NCBI RefSeq assembly: GCF_005145045.1
Contig: NZ_CP039691.1
Span: forward strand, 2,430,001-2,494,000
DNA length: 64,000 nt
Source of the DNA: Agrobacterium larrymoorei
GTDB taxonomy: Bacteria > Pseudomonadota > Alphaproteobacteria > Rhizobiales > Rhizobiaceae
Direction: 5' to 3'
The stretch's first letter is position 1. Each line of letters starts with the position of its first letter. Below are positions 46,549-55,756 of the stretch, piece after piece. The position numbers and the translations under genes were made by a program. The notes beneath the pieces were generated by a model. The model was not told where the DNA came from. It saw nothing but the letters and a program-made list of their open reading frames with translations, and ran no database searches.

Positions 46549-47805
46549 TCAAAACACAATCTTCTCCAAAGGCGCCCGCGTCTTCTCGAACTCCATCAAA
46601 CGCGCCTCATTTCGTGCGATGTAATCCCTGTTATCCGGCACCACCCCTCCACGCTTGGCGAGCTGGATCTGGAAGATATGGAAATTCTCATGGGTGAAGG
46701 CCATTTCGGAGCCCGCGAGATAGAATTCCCACATGCGGAAGAAGCGTTCGTCGTAGAGTGCCACTGCTTCCGCCTTGCGCGCTACGAAACGTTGGCGCCA
46801 GTGGCGCAGTGTGTGGGCGTAGTGCATGGGCAGGATTTCGATGTCCTTGACCAGCAGCCCCGCCTTCTCAATGGCAGGCGTGACTTCCGCGAGCGAAGGA
46901 ATATAGCCGCCGGGGAAAATGTATTTTTCGATGAAGGGGTTGGTGGCGAGTGCCGGGTAAGGCTGGCCGATGGAGTGCAGCAGCATGACGCCGTCATCCT
47001 CCAGCACTTCCGCCGCCTTGTGGAAATACTCCTTGTAATGCGTCGGACCGACATGTTCGAACATGCCGACGGAGACGATGCGGTCGTATTTCGTTGCGGG
47101 AGGCAGGTAGCGATAATCCTGAAGCTCGAAGCGAACCGTGTCCGTCAGGCCGCGCTTCTGGGCGCGATCTCGCGACACGCGCAACTGTTCTTCGCTGAGC
47201 GTAATGCCCGTTACATCCACGTCGGAGCTTTCGGCCAGATACATGGCCATGCCACCCCAGCCCGAACCGATTTCCAGCACCCGCTGTCCCGGTTCTGGCA
47301 TGAGTTTCGCAACGATGTGCCGCTTCTTGGCGACTTGGGCCTCATCCAGCGTGATGCCGGGCGGGTTGAAATAGGCGCAGGAATATTGCCAGTCATCATC
47401 CAGAAACAGGTCGAACAGCTTGGCGCTCAGATCGTAATGATGCGCCACATTCTGTCTGTTGTGGTTGACCGGCATATGCATCTTGATGCGCGAGGCGATG
47501 ATGCGGGCCATGCCGCGCCACACCATGCCGAAGGTCAGCGCTTCGCTCAGCGTGTTGCTTTTGATCAGCGCCAGAAAATCATAGATGTCGCCTTCAACGA
47601 CGGACATCCGCCCTTCCATGTAGATTTCCGCCAGCTTGAGAGCCGGATCAGCGGCAATCTCCTGCATGGCCGCTTCATCGGTGAAATTGAGGGCGACGCG
47701 TTTTCCGCGGCCATCTCCATAGACATGGAGACCTCCCGGCCCGGTAACGACCAGATCACCGGTCTTGACTATTTTCTCAAACAAAGCATGCAGAGACGAG
47801 GCCAT
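46549..47805 (-). CDS. cfa: Cyclopropane-fatty-acyl-phospholipid synthase
   Basis: Cfa uses SAM to add a methylene bridge to unsaturated fatty acyl chains of membrane lipids, often for acid or stationary-phase survival. The 418-residue protein has an N-terminal lipid-binding region (PALKLAEIYMEGRMSVVEGDIYDFLALI) and a C-terminal methyltransferase domain. Motifs include YDLSAKLFDLFLDDDWQYSCAYF, the SAM motif RVLEIGSGWGGMAMYLAE, GITLSEEQL, and FIEKYIFPGGYIPSL. Length fits the family. It is monocistronic, with RIME-like DNA beyond its 3' end. Confidence 0.95.
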   Translation of the reverse strand: MASSLHALFEKIVKTGDLVVTGPGGLHVYGDGRGKRVALNFTDEAAMQEIAADPALKLAEIYMEGRMSVVEGDIYDFLALIKSNTLSEALTFGMVWRGMARIIASRIKMHMPVNHNRQNVAHHYDLSAKLFDLFLDDDWQYSCAYFNPPGITLDEAQVAKKRHIVAKLMPEPGQRVLEIGSGWGGMAMYLAESSDVDVTGITLSEEQLRVSRDRAQKRGLTDTVRFELQDYRYLPPATKYDRIVSVGMFEHVGPTHYKEYFHKAAEVLEDDGVMLLHSIGQPYPALATNPFIEKYIFPGGYIPSLAEVTPAIEKAGLLVKDIEILPMHYAHTLRHWRQRFVARKAEAVALYDERFFRMWEFYLAGSEMAFTHENFHIFQIQLAKRGGVVPDNRDYIARNEARLMEFEKTRAPLEKIVF

Positions 47806-47923
47806 TTTACCCCCTTTAATAAGCTAAGTCTCACTTATTATCGAAGTGACCGTATCTCTTTCCGCTAAAGTTTCAAGCCGTCGTATTTTCAAAAATACTG
47901 AACGATTTCATTGAACAACAGCT

Positions 47924-47952
47924 ACCTTCCCTCATCAGGGAAGGTGCTTTTT
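47924..47952 (+). terminator. Plus-strand intrinsic terminator with no obvious gene before it
   Basis: ACCTTCCCT-CATC-AGGGAAGGT followed by GCTTTTT is a strong terminator when read on the plus strand, but both flanking genes (cfa and tex) are on the minus strand. Read on the minus strand as the tex terminator it has a poor T-run. It may be bidirectional or end a short unannotated RNA. Confidence 0.6.
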
Positions 47953-47962
47953 CAACCAAGGG

Positions 47963-50275
47963 TCAGCGACGCTTCATGGCTTCGGCCAGAGCCGCCGCCA
48001 GCGCACCTCCTGATTGTGCGGGCTCTGCCCGCTCCTTTGGCTTGGCGGTGGCGTGGCGCATGGCGTTGGCATTGCCTTTTTCGCGCATGGACTGAGGAGC
48101 GGCCTCGCCGCCATCCTTGCGCATGGTCAAGCCGATGCGCTTGCGCTTCACATCCACCTCCACCACGCGAACCTTCACCACATCACCCGCCTTGACGACC
48201 TCATGCGGGTCCTTGATGAAGCGGTCTGCCAGCTGGCTGACATGGACCAGACCATCCTGATGGACACCGATATCCACGAAGGCGCCGAAAGCGGCGACGT
48301 TGGTCACCGTGCCTTCCAGCAGCATGCCGGGCTTCAGGTCGGTTATTTCATCCACGCCATCGGCAAATGTCGCGGTCTTGAAGCTCGGGCGCGGGTCGCG
48401 GCCAGGCTTTTCAAGCTCGGCGATGATGTCCTTGACGGTCGGAAGACCGAAGCGCTCATCGATAAAGGCTTTCGGGTCCAGTGCCTTCAGCGTTGCGCTA
48501 TCACCCATCAGGGTTCTGAGATCACGACCGCAGGCAGCAACGATCTTCTTGGCCACGACATAGGCTTCCGGGTGAACGGAGGAGGCATCGAGCGGCTCTT
48601 TGCCGTTTGGAATGCGCAGGAAGCCTGCGCATTGTTCAAATGCGCGCGGTCCAAGACGCGGCACTTTCAACAGTTCCTTGCGGCTGGCGAAGGGGCCGAC
48701 CTGATCGCGATGCAAAACGATGGCATCGGCAATGGATGCACCCAGACCGGAAACCCGCGCCAGCAAGGGTGCGGATGCAGTGTTAAGATCGACACCGACG
48801 GCATTCACCGCATCTTCCACCACCGCATCCAGCGAGCGAGAGAGTTTGCCCTGATCGACATCATGCTGATATTGCCCGACGCCGATGGATTTCGGCTCGA
48901 TTTTCACCAGTTCCGCCAGCGGGTCTTGCAGACGGCGGGCGATGGAGACGGCACCGCGAAGGGAGACGTCGAGGTTGGGGAATTCAGCGGCAGCGCGTTC
49001 CGAGGCGGAATAGACCGACGCGCCCGCTTCCGACACGATGACCTTGGTCGGCTTCGGCCCGGTGATCTGCGTCAGCATATCGGCCACGAGCTTTTCCGTC
49101 TCGCGGCTGCCAGTACCGTTGCCGATGGCGATCAGCTCCACATTATGCTTGCGAATGAGCGAGGCAAGCTCCGCCTGCGTGCCGCGAATATCATTCTTTG
49201 GGGGATAAGGATAAACCGTCGTCGTGTCCAGCAGCTTGCCCGTGCCATCCACGATCGCGACCTTGACGCCGGTGCGGATGCCCGGATCGAGGCCCATGGT
49301 TGCGCGCGAACCGGCGGGCGCTGCCAGCAGCAGGTCTTTGAGGTTACGGGCGAAAACATGGATCGCTTCTTCCTCTGCCCGCTCGCGCAGTTCGCGCATC
49401 AGGTCGAGCGAGAGCGACATGGAAAGCTTCACGCGCCAGGTCCAGCCAGCGACATCCATCAGCCATTGATCGGCTGGACCGGCATTGCGGATTTCGAAAG
49501 TACTGGCGATAGTGCGCTGCGCGGGCTTGACTGGTGAAGCATCATCCGCATCCACATCGATTGTCAGCGTCAAAACCTCTTCGTTCCAGCCGCGCAGCAT
49601 GGCCAGTGCGCGGTGGCCAGGCGCGGTTGCCCATTTTTCCGTATGGTCGAAATAATCGGAGAATTTCTCGCCTGCCGCCTGCTTGCCATCCACCACCTTG
49701 GCGCGGAGCATGGCGTTCTGGCGCATGTAATCGCGCAGGCGCTTCAACAGGTCGGCATTTTCCGTCATGGTTTCGGCAACGATATCGCGCGCACCTTCCA
49801 AGGCGGCCTTCACATCGGCAACCTCGCCCTTCACGTATGCCTCTGCCAGCTTGGCCGGATCGGCGGCGCGGTTCTCCCAGATTGCCTCCGCCAGTGGGCC
49901 AAGGCCGCGTTCGCGCGCGATTTCCGCACGCGTCCGGCGCTTCGGCTTATAGGGCAGATAAAGGTCTTCAAGTTCCGCCTTGGTCGCCGCCTGCATGATC
50001 TTCACCATCAGCTCATCGGTCATCTTGTCCTGACCGGTGATGGAATCGACGATGGAGGCGCGGCGTGCATTGAGTTCGCGCAGATAGGACAGGCGCTCGG
50101 CCAACGTGCGAAGCTGCGTATCATCCAGCCCGCCCGTCACTTCCTTACGATAGCGCGCAATGAAGGGAACGGTCGCGCCCTCATCCAGCAACTGTATCGC
50201 CGCCTTCACCTGTTCGGCACGGGCGTTGATTTCGGAAGCGATGGTCGGAGCTAGGCGGGCGTTATCTGCGGACAT
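47963..50275 (-). CDS. tex: Tex family RNA-binding transcription accessory protein
   Basis: Tex is a multidomain nucleic-acid-binding factor linked to transcription processivity and ribosome-associated decay. The 770-residue protein has the helical N-terminal domain ([43 protein letters not shown]). An RNase-H-like YqgF domain follows ([31 protein letters not shown]), then helix-hairpin-helix repeats ([32 protein letters not shown]) and a C-terminal S1 domain ([47 protein letters not shown]). The basic tail is typical. The start at 50275 ([16 protein letters not shown]) is preferred over a longer in-frame extension. Confidence 0.95.
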   Translation of the reverse strand: MSADNARLAPTIASEINARAEQVKAAIQLLDEGATVPFIARYRKEVTGGLDDTQLRTLAERLSYLRELNARRASIVDSITGQDKMTDELMVKIMQAATKAELEDLYLPYKPKRRTRAEIARERGLGPLAEAIWENRAADPAKLAEAYVKGEVADVKAALEGARDIVAETMTENADLLKRLRDYMRQNAMLRAKVVDGKQAAGEKFSDYFDHTEKWATAPGHRALAMLRGWNEEVLTLTIDVDADDASPVKPAQRTIASTFEIRNAGPADQWLMDVAGWTWRVKLSMSLSLDLMRELRERAEEEAIHVFARNLKDLLLAAPAGSRATMGLDPGIRTGVKVAIVDGTGKLLDTTTVYPYPPKNDIRGTQAELASLIRKHNVELIAIGNGTGSRETEKLVADMLTQITGPKPTKVIVSEAGASVYSASERAAAEFPNLDVSLRGAVSIARRLQDPLAELVKIEPKSIGVGQYQHDVDQGKLSRSLDAVVEDAVNAVGVDLNTASAPLLARVSGLGASIADAIVLHRDQVGPFASRKELLKVPRLGPRAFEQCAGFLRIPNGKEPLDASSVHPEAYVVAKKIVAACGRDLRTLMGDSATLKALDPKAFIDERFGLPTVKDIIAELEKPGRDPRPSFKTATFADGVDEITDLKPGMLLEGTVTNVAAFGAFVDIGVHQDGLVHVSQLADRFIKDPHEVVKAGDVVKVRVVEVDVKRKRIGLTMRKDGGEAAPQSMREKGNANAMRHATAKPKERAEPAQSGGALAAALAEAMKRR

Positions 50276-50608
50276 ATGGTTCTCTGAAACTTTTGAAAAT
50301 CTGGCCGAACATAAGGGCTGATTGTGGCATGACAACATGGTGGCGCAGCGATTCCACAGAAAAGCATGGCTCCACCCTCCGTCACCCCGCACTTGATGCG
50401 GGGTCTAGTCAGACCAAGTCTTTGGTCTGAAAGGACTCCTTTCGCCGCGCAGACGCGCGTCGACTGGATGCCGGATCAAGTCCGGCATGACGGAGGGGAA
50501 ATCGACTTCCTCTCGCCACACTTACACCCGGCAAATCTCCATATACGTCTTGACCTTTCGCCCCCCTGCCCTTAACGCCGCAAGGAATTCGAAACAGGGG
50601 TGTTGAGC
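50276..50608. other. Divergent intergenic region between tex and purD
   Basis: The promoters of tex and purD flank a RIME-like repeat (50375-50497). No gene is supported here. Confidence 0.5.
50375..50497. repeat. RIME-like intergenic mosaic element
   Basis: CCCTCCGTCA at 50375-50384 pairs with TGACGGAGGG at 50488-50497. Inner hairpins surround the GC-rich block CGCCGCGCAGACGCGCGTCG (50443-50462), which is shared with the copy at 46414-46532. The outer arms differ between the two copies, as expected of a mosaic element. Confidence 0.75.
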
Positions 50609-51883
50609 ATGAAAGTTCTGTTGATCGGTTCCGGTGGTCGCGAGCATGCGCTGGCATGGAAGATTGCCCAATCCCCCAAGCTGACCGAACTTTTTGCCGC
50701 ACCCGGCAATCCCGGCATTGCAGACCATGCGACGCTGGTGTCGCTCAATGTCGAAGACCACGCAGCAGTGATTGCTTTTGCCAAAGAAAACGCCATCGAC
50801 TTCGTGGTCGTCGGCCCGGAAGCGCCTCTGGTCGCCGGTCTCGCAGATGATCTTCGCGCAGCAGGCATTGCCACATTCGGCCCCTCCAAGGCTGCCGCGC
50901 AGCTGGAAGGCTCCAAGGGCTTCACCAAGGACCTCTGCGCGCGCTACGATATTCCAACCGGTGCTTACCGGCGCTTCAAGGCTGCCGAACCGGCGAAAGC
51001 CTATGTTCGCGAACAGGGCGCACCCATCGTCATCAAGGCGGATGGTCTGGCCGCTGGCAAGGGCGTGACCGTTGCCATGACGGAAGGCGAAGCTCTGGCC
51101 GCCATCGATGATTGCTTCGAAGGTGCATTTGGTGCGGCGGGTGCGGAAGTGGTGGTCGAGGCCTTTCTCGACGGTGAAGAGGCAAGCTTCTTCTGCCTCT
51201 CCGATGGCAAGACCGCACTGGCCCTTGCCACCGCGCAGGACCACAAGCGCGTGGGCGACGGCGACACCGGCCCGAACACCGGTGGCATGGGTGCCTATTC
51301 CCCGGCCCCGGTCATGACCGAGGAGATGGTTCAGCGCACGATGAAGGAGATCATCGAGCCGACGATCACGGGCATGGCGAAGGATGGCAATCCCTTCTCC
51401 GGCGTGTTCTTCGCGGGCCTGATGATCACGAAGAAAGGCCCGGAACTCATTGAATATAACGTCCGCTTCGGTGATCCCGAATGCCAGGTGCTGATGATGC
51501 GGCTGAAGAGCGATCTGCTGCCGATCCTCTATGCCACGGCCACCGGCACGCTGGATCAGGTAACCGCAGAATGGCGCGATGACCCGGCGCTGACGGTCGT
51601 TCTCGCCTCCAAGGGCTACCCGGCTTCTTATGACAAGAATACGCCGATCACCTTCATCCCTGAGGCGAGCGATGACGCCAAGGTGTTTCATGCTGGCACA
51701 GCCTTGAAGGATGGTCAGCTGGTTGCGACCGGCGGGCGCGTGCTGAACGTGACCGCCTTCGGCAACACTGTCGGCGAGGCTCAGGCCCGCGCTTACGCCC
51801 TTGTCGACAAGGTAAAGTGGGACAATGGCTTCTGCCGCCGCGATATCGGCTGGCAGGCGGTTGCCCGTGAAAAAGCGAAGTAA
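50609..51883 (+). CDS. purD: Phosphoribosylamine-glycine ligase (GAR synthetase)
   Basis: PurD catalyses the second step of purine synthesis: phosphoribosylamine + glycine + ATP. The 424-residue ATP-grasp enzyme begins [19 protein letters not shown], with the N-terminal motif APGNPGIA. The ATP-grasp domain has [17 protein letters not shown] and [18 protein letters not shown]. The GARS signature is [18 protein letters not shown], and [19 protein letters not shown] is also present. The ATG at 50609 follows AGGGG; an in-frame GTG at 50600 is less likely. It is monocistronic. Confidence 0.97.
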   Translation: MKVLLIGSGGREHALAWKIAQSPKLTELFAAPGNPGIADHATLVSLNVEDHAAVIAFAKENAIDFVVVGPEAPLVAGLADDLRAAGIATFGPSKAAAQLEGSKGFTKDLCARYDIPTGAYRRFKAAEPAKAYVREQGAPIVIKADGLAAGKGVTVAMTEGEALAAIDDCFEGAFGAAGAEVVVEAFLDGEEASFFCLSDGKTALALATAQDHKRVGDGDTGPNTGGMGAYSPAPVMTEEMVQRTMKEIIEPTITGMAKDGNPFSGVFFAGLMITKKGPELIEYNVRFGDPECQVLMMRLKSDLLPILYATATGTLDQVTAEWRDDPALTVVLASKGYPASYDKNTPITFIPEASDDAKVFHAGTALKDGQLVATGGRVLNVTAFGNTVGEAQARAYALVDKVKWDNGFCRRDIGWQAVAREKAK

Positions 51884-51979
51884 CAATCGGCATTTCGCTC
51901 AATTTTTACCAAACATCCTGACCTGATGGAAAGGAACAGTGCTTAGGATCAGCCTCGGTTAAAGATACGGGGTTTTGAT

Positions 51980-52438
51980 ATGCGCAAGGTTGTTCTGACG
52001 GCTGCACTGGTGCTGGCAAACGGCACGGCAATGGCATCCTCCATCGAGGTGGTGCATGGCTCGCGCACGGCAAATGACAGTATCATCGCCATTTCCTGCG
52101 AAGGCTGCCCGCGCCCTGCACCAAAAACCGCGCCTCAGCCAGTAACCACCCTGCAGCCGGGAACGCAGAACGTTTCCATTCGCGATATCGGTGGCCACAG
52201 GCAAACAGTGCGCACCGAAGCCTGGCTTGGCGGATCACCCGTCACCTTCGTCAGCTCCAACCCAATCTGGCTTCCGCAGGAGAATGCGCCGGTGGCAGCC
52301 GATGCCCCCGTGCAGATCGATAGCGAAACGACCACGGCTGCGGTGGAGCGCCCGACCGGGCGGGCAGAAGGCGTGGCCGATGCCGATCTTCGCGGGCTGG
52401 ATAGCATCACGTCGCTACCGCTGCGCCAATCCAACTAG
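51980..52438 (+). CDS. Secreted protein resembling HPE1-like effectors
   Basis: This 152-residue exported protein has a signal peptide (MRKVVLTAALVLANGTAMASS) and a short CxxC motif after cleavage (ISCEGCPRP). A Pro/Thr-rich stretch leads to QPGTQNVSIRDIGGHRQTVRTEAWLGGSPVTFVSSNP, which resembles the conserved core of rhizobial proteins named after the Liberibacter effector HPE1. That family link is from memory and moderate. The C-terminus is acidic and low in complexity. Function in a non-pathogen is unknown; the gene is monocistronic. Confidence 0.6.
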   Translation: MRKVVLTAALVLANGTAMASSIEVVHGSRTANDSIIAISCEGCPRPAPKTAPQPVTTLQPGTQNVSIRDIGGHRQTVRTEAWLGGSPVTFVSSNPIWLPQENAPVAADAPVQIDSETTTAAVERPTGRAEGVADADLRGLDSITSLPLRQSN

Positions 52439-52710
52439 ATTTACCACACGATTATCCAGAGTCGTCCGATCGCTGTATTGGACAACCAGCAATGGAACGC
52501 CGTTGCTCTGTTTTTGATAAAACGCAATTTATTTTTCTCGGCACTGCTCTGCCGGGCGCTTACTTAAGCATTTCTTCAAATTTCTGACGCTTCCTGAAAT
52601 GAAGAATGTGCGATGCAGCACATGTTTGGCGCAGGATGCGCATTTCCCCAGAAAACAAGCTTGTTTGACGCCCTCGGCAGCCGATGGCGCAACGTTTTTC
52701 GAGAGCGACG

Positions 52711-54540
52711 ATGAAGAACCTCCCCATTTCCCGCCAACTGATCATGCTGGTGATCGCGCTTATGGCGGCTTTCACTGTTGCGACCTATTTCCAGATCAAA
52801 TCCTCCGTCAACGCCATTTATGAAGAGCGCTACGGCATGCTGCGGACGCAGGTGCAGTCGTCCATCTCCATTCTTCAGTCCTTCTACGACAAGGAAAAGG
52901 CTGGCGCGCTCACCCGCGAGGAAGCACAGAAACAGGCCTTCGCCATCGTCTCTTCGATGAAGTACGTGCCGGATGGTTACATGTTCGGCTATGACTACGA
53001 TGTGAAGATGCTCTTCCATCCAGACCCCAAGCGCGTCGGACAGAGCTTCAAGGGCAAGCCAGACAGCCAGGGCTTCAACTACCGCGACGAGTTGGTGCGT
53101 CTGGCGCGCGCTGGCGGCGGCGAAACCAGCTTCTACGGCCCGAAGCCCGGACAGGAAGGCGACGGCTTCCTGAAAAGCTCCTACGCCATGGCGTTCGAGC
53201 CCTGGCAGGTGGTGGTCGTGACCGGCGTCTATGTTGACGATCTTCAGGCGCAGGTTCGCTCAACCATCATCGGCGCGCTCTCGGTCGGTATTCTCGTTTT
53301 CGGTCTTGGTCTTGCGCTGGCCTATTACGTTATCCGCGGCATCACCAAGCCGCTCAGCGATATTCACCGCGCGCTTGGCGAAGTGGCCAATGAAAACGTT
53401 GCGATGACCATTCCGCACACGGAAATGAAGAATGAAGTGGGTCTGATGGCGAAGGCCACCGCGTCGCTTCAGCAGAAGGTGCGCGAGCGCCACGCCATGC
53501 AGGCGCGTCAGGAAGAGCAGCAGCTTCAGTTGGATACCGAGCGCCAGACCAATATCGACATGCAGCGCGACGAAGCCGAGCTTCAGGCCCGCGTCGTCTC
53601 CACCATCGGCGAAGCGCTGGAAAAGCTCGCTGCCGGTGACCTTACCGTTCGCTGCCGCGATCTCGGCACACGCTATTCCGATCTGCGTGACAATTTCAAC
53701 GAAGCCATCTTGCATCTCGATGCGGCCATGACGAAGGTGAACACGAAGAGCGTCGACATCGGCGGTTCGAAGGACGAAATCCGCAAGGCTTCCAACGAGC
53801 TTTCCCAGCGCACCGAACGTCAGGCCGCGAACCTTGAGGAAACCTCCGCAGCGCTGGATGAGCTGACGGTTGCCGTTCGCCAGACCTCCGAAGGCGCGCG
53901 CGAAGCCGCAAAGCGCGTCACCTCCATCAGCACCGATGCCAGCCGCAGCGATACGATCGTTGAAGAAGCGATCGGCGCGATGAGCGGCATCGAGCAATCC
54001 GCCGAAGAAATCTCCAAGATCATCGGCGTCATCGACGATATCGCCTTCCAGACAAACCTTCTGGCACTCAACGCCGGTGTCGAAGCCGCGCGCGCCGGTG
54101 AGGCAGGCAAGGGCTTCGCCGTCGTTGCTCAGGAAGTGCGCGAACTGGCCCAGAAATCCGCAGCAGCAGCCAAGGAAATCAAGGACCAGATCGCTCGCTC
54201 TTCCAATCAAGTCGAAAACGGCGTCCGTCTCGTCGGCGAAACCGGCGATGCACTCAAGCGCATCTCCGACCAGATCAAGTCCGCCAGCGAAATCGTCAGC
54301 AAAATCGCTCACTCTGCAGCCGAGCAGGACACGACGCTGCGCTCCATCTCCTCTTCGCTGAACCAGCTGGATGCTGCCACGCAGCACAACGCCGCCATGG
54401 CCGAGGAGACCACCGCATCGGCAGAAGCGCTGGCCGCAGACACCGAAGAACTGATCAACCTCATCAGCACCTTCCGCGTTTCGCACCACCAGTCCGGCTC
54501 GCTGCACGGCATGGCGCACCAGATGCGCATGGCGAGTTGA
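52711..54540 (+). CDS. Methyl-accepting chemotaxis protein with single Cache sensor
   Basis: This 609-residue chemoreceptor has TM1 at about 9-27, a periplasmic sCache_2-type sensor at about 30-185 ([27 protein letters not shown]...[53 protein letters not shown]), TM2 at about 192-214, a HAMP domain, and the signalling tip [47 protein letters not shown]. The C-terminus (MAHQMRMAS) lacks a CheR-docking pentapeptide, unlike the receptor at 28437-30464. The start at 52711 opens TM1. Cache sensors of this shape often bind small carboxylic acids; the ligand is unknown here. Confidence 0.94.
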   Translation: MKNLPISRQLIMLVIALMAAFTVATYFQIKSSVNAIYEERYGMLRTQVQSSISILQSFYDKEKAGALTREEAQKQAFAIVSSMKYVPDGYMFGYDYDVKMLFHPDPKRVGQSFKGKPDSQGFNYRDELVRLARAGGGETSFYGPKPGQEGDGFLKSSYAMAFEPWQVVVVTGVYVDDLQAQVRSTIIGALSVGILVFGLGLALAYYVIRGITKPLSDIHRALGEVANENVAMTIPHTEMKNEVGLMAKATASLQQKVRERHAMQARQEEQQLQLDTERQTNIDMQRDEAELQARVVSTIGEALEKLAAGDLTVRCRDLGTRYSDLRDNFNEAILHLDAAMTKVNTKSVDIGGSKDEIRKASNELSQRTERQAANLEETSAALDELTVAVRQTSEGAREAAKRVTSISTDASRSDTIVEEAIGAMSGIEQSAEEISKIIGVIDDIAFQTNLLALNAGVEAARAGEAGKGFAVVAQEVRELAQKSAAAAKEIKDQIARSSNQVENGVRLVGETGDALKRISDQIKSASEIVSKIAHSAAEQDTTLRSISSSLNQLDAATQHNAAMAEETTASAEALAADTEELINLISTFRVSHHQSGSLHGMAHQMRMAS

Positions 54541-54566
54541 TTGGATTTCAAATTGAGAAGACAGGG

Positions 54567-54594
54567 ACGCCGGGGAGAAATCTCCGGCGTTTTT
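54567..54594 (+). terminator. Intrinsic terminator after the Cache chemoreceptor
   Basis: ACGCCGGGGA-GAAA-TCTCCGGCGT followed by TTTT forms a 10-bp stem with a GAAA tetraloop. It touches the stop codon of the convergent DUF523 gene. Confidence 0.85.
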
Positions 54595-55078
54595 ATTGGG
54601 TCAGAGCGTCCAAAGCGTCGACATCCTTATGGGAAAATACAGCAATCCCCGCCTGCGATAGCAACGCCGCCGTCACACCGTTTCCAGCATGTTTCGCACC
54701 CGAAAACGTCCCATCATAAATCGCCGTCGAGCCACATGACGGACTTCCATCGATGAGCAAAGCATAGGCGCAACTGTGCTCCTGCGCGAAAGCCAGCGCC
54801 TTTCTTGCACCGGCAATGAACTCCGCAGTCACATCCGCGCCGGTAACTTCCAGCACACGCGCCCGCCCCTCAAGCACATCAAGCCCGGAAGCACCGTTCT
54901 CGATTTCAGCGGGTGGTCGCGGCACAGGCATTCCGCCCGCCATTTCCGGACAGATCGTCACCAACCGCCCCTCCTCCCGCCAGCGCTCGATAGCCGGATG
55001 AGCAAGCGGCTTGCCCTTGCCATCATATCGCACGGCATGGCCGAGGAGACAGGCGCTGATGAGGATTTTGGATTTCAT
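54593..55078 (-). CDS. DUF523 family protein
   Basis: This 161-residue protein has the DUF523 layout: an N-terminal ILISACLLGHAVRYDGKGK with Cys, LVTICPEMAGGMPVPRPPAEI with a second Cys, and ALLIDGSPSCGSTAIYDGTFSG with a third. The clustered Cys and the SPSCG motif suggest metal or Fe-S binding; function is unproven. Its ATG overlaps the stop of the antitoxin gene (TGATG), so it is translationally coupled to a toxin-antitoxin operon, an unusual context. Confidence 0.85.
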   Translation of the reverse strand: MKSKILISACLLGHAVRYDGKGKPLAHPAIERWREEGRLVTICPEMAGGMPVPRPPAEIENGASGLDVLEGRARVLEVTGADVTAEFIAGARKALAFAQEHSCAYALLIDGSPSCGSTAIYDGTFSGAKHAGNGVTAALLSQAGIAVFSHKDVDALDALTQ

Positions 55079-55392
55079 CAAGCCGCGGCAACTGCGAGGT
55101 GGATGCCCGAATCTTTCTGTAACGCATGAAGGACGGAAAACAGATTATCGGCGCGCGGATTTCCCTTCGGACCGAACATCCGCATCAGGCTCTTGGACGG
55201 CATATCGACTTCGACTGCGAGAGCTTCAAAGCCTATGGTCGCATTGATGAAATCGCGAAGCACCGCCTTGCCGGTTTCAACATCGCCCTCAAGCAACAGC
55301 TCTACGGCATCGGACAGGAGAGCAGCGCGAAAATCGGGATCACTCTCCACCCTCGTCTTCACTGTCTCCCTGAACTCTCGCGTCAGCGCCAC
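55078..55392 (-). CDS. HI1420-type antitoxin, helix-turn-helix protein
   Basis: This 104-residue antitoxin of a type II pair belongs to the family that follows HI1419-like toxins. Its sequence LTREFRETVKTRVESDPDFRAALLSDAVELLLEGDVETGKAVLRDFINATIGFEALAVEVDMPSKSLMRMFGPKGNPRADNLFSVLHAL includes the helix-turn-helix. The start is GTG at 55392: relatives begin MALTREF, the ribosome binding site AAAAGGG lies inside the toxin's 3' end, and only 1 base separates it from the toxin stop. In-frame ATGs further upstream would make long overlaps. It probably binds the toxin and represses the operon. Confidence 0.85.
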   Translation of the reverse strand: MALTREFRETVKTRVESDPDFRAALLSDAVELLLEGDVETGKAVLRDFINATIGFEALAVEVDMPSKSLMRMFGPKGNPRADNLFSVLHALQKDSGIHLAVAAA

Positions 55393-55393
55393 T

Positions 55394-55723
55394 TCAAGAC
55401 CCTTTTCTGGATTTGTAATCTTGCCAGAAGGCATGAGCTGCTTCGATATCATTCTGCTGTCTGGTCTTGGTGCCGCCAATCAGCAGAATGACCAGCGATT
55501 CACCATCTCTACCGAAATAGACGCGGTAACCCGGTCCATAATCGATCCTGTATTCCAGAACGCCCGACCCGACGGTTTTCACGTTCGAAAAATTGCCCTG
55601 TCCCATGCGGGTCAAGGCAATCGTAACCTTTGAGGCTGCTCTAGCATCGATCTTACTGAACCAACGCTCGAAGGGGCTCGCACCCCTTTGATCGAGATAT
55701 TCAACGATCCTGATCATGCGCAT
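55394..55723 (-). CDS. RelE/ParE-superfamily toxin (HigB/HI1419-like)
   Basis: This 109-residue probable ribosome-dependent mRNA interferase or related toxin has the signature IRIVEYLDQRGASPFERWFSKIDARAASKVTIALTRMGQGNFSNVKTVGSGVLEYRIDYGPGYRVYF and then LVILLIGGTKTRQQNDIEAAHAFW, which identify the HI1419 addiction-module killer family. Toxin-first order and tight coupling to the antitoxin match higBA-type loci. It starts at 55723, or at an in-frame ATG two codons later. A run of GTACC/GTTACC direct repeats before the start may hold the autoregulatory operator. Confidence 0.88.
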   Translation of the reverse strand: MRMIRIVEYLDQRGASPFERWFSKIDARAASKVTIALTRMGQGNFSNVKTVGSGVLEYRIDYGPGYRVYFGRDGESLVILLIGGTKTRQQNDIEAAHAFWQDYKSRKGS

Positions 55724-55756
55724 AGTACCATAAACGTTACCATGCGCAAGTTTTCC

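Noticed and set aside
48014..49537. 507-codon plus-strand open frame over tex
   Set aside because: Antisense to tex and without domain similarity.
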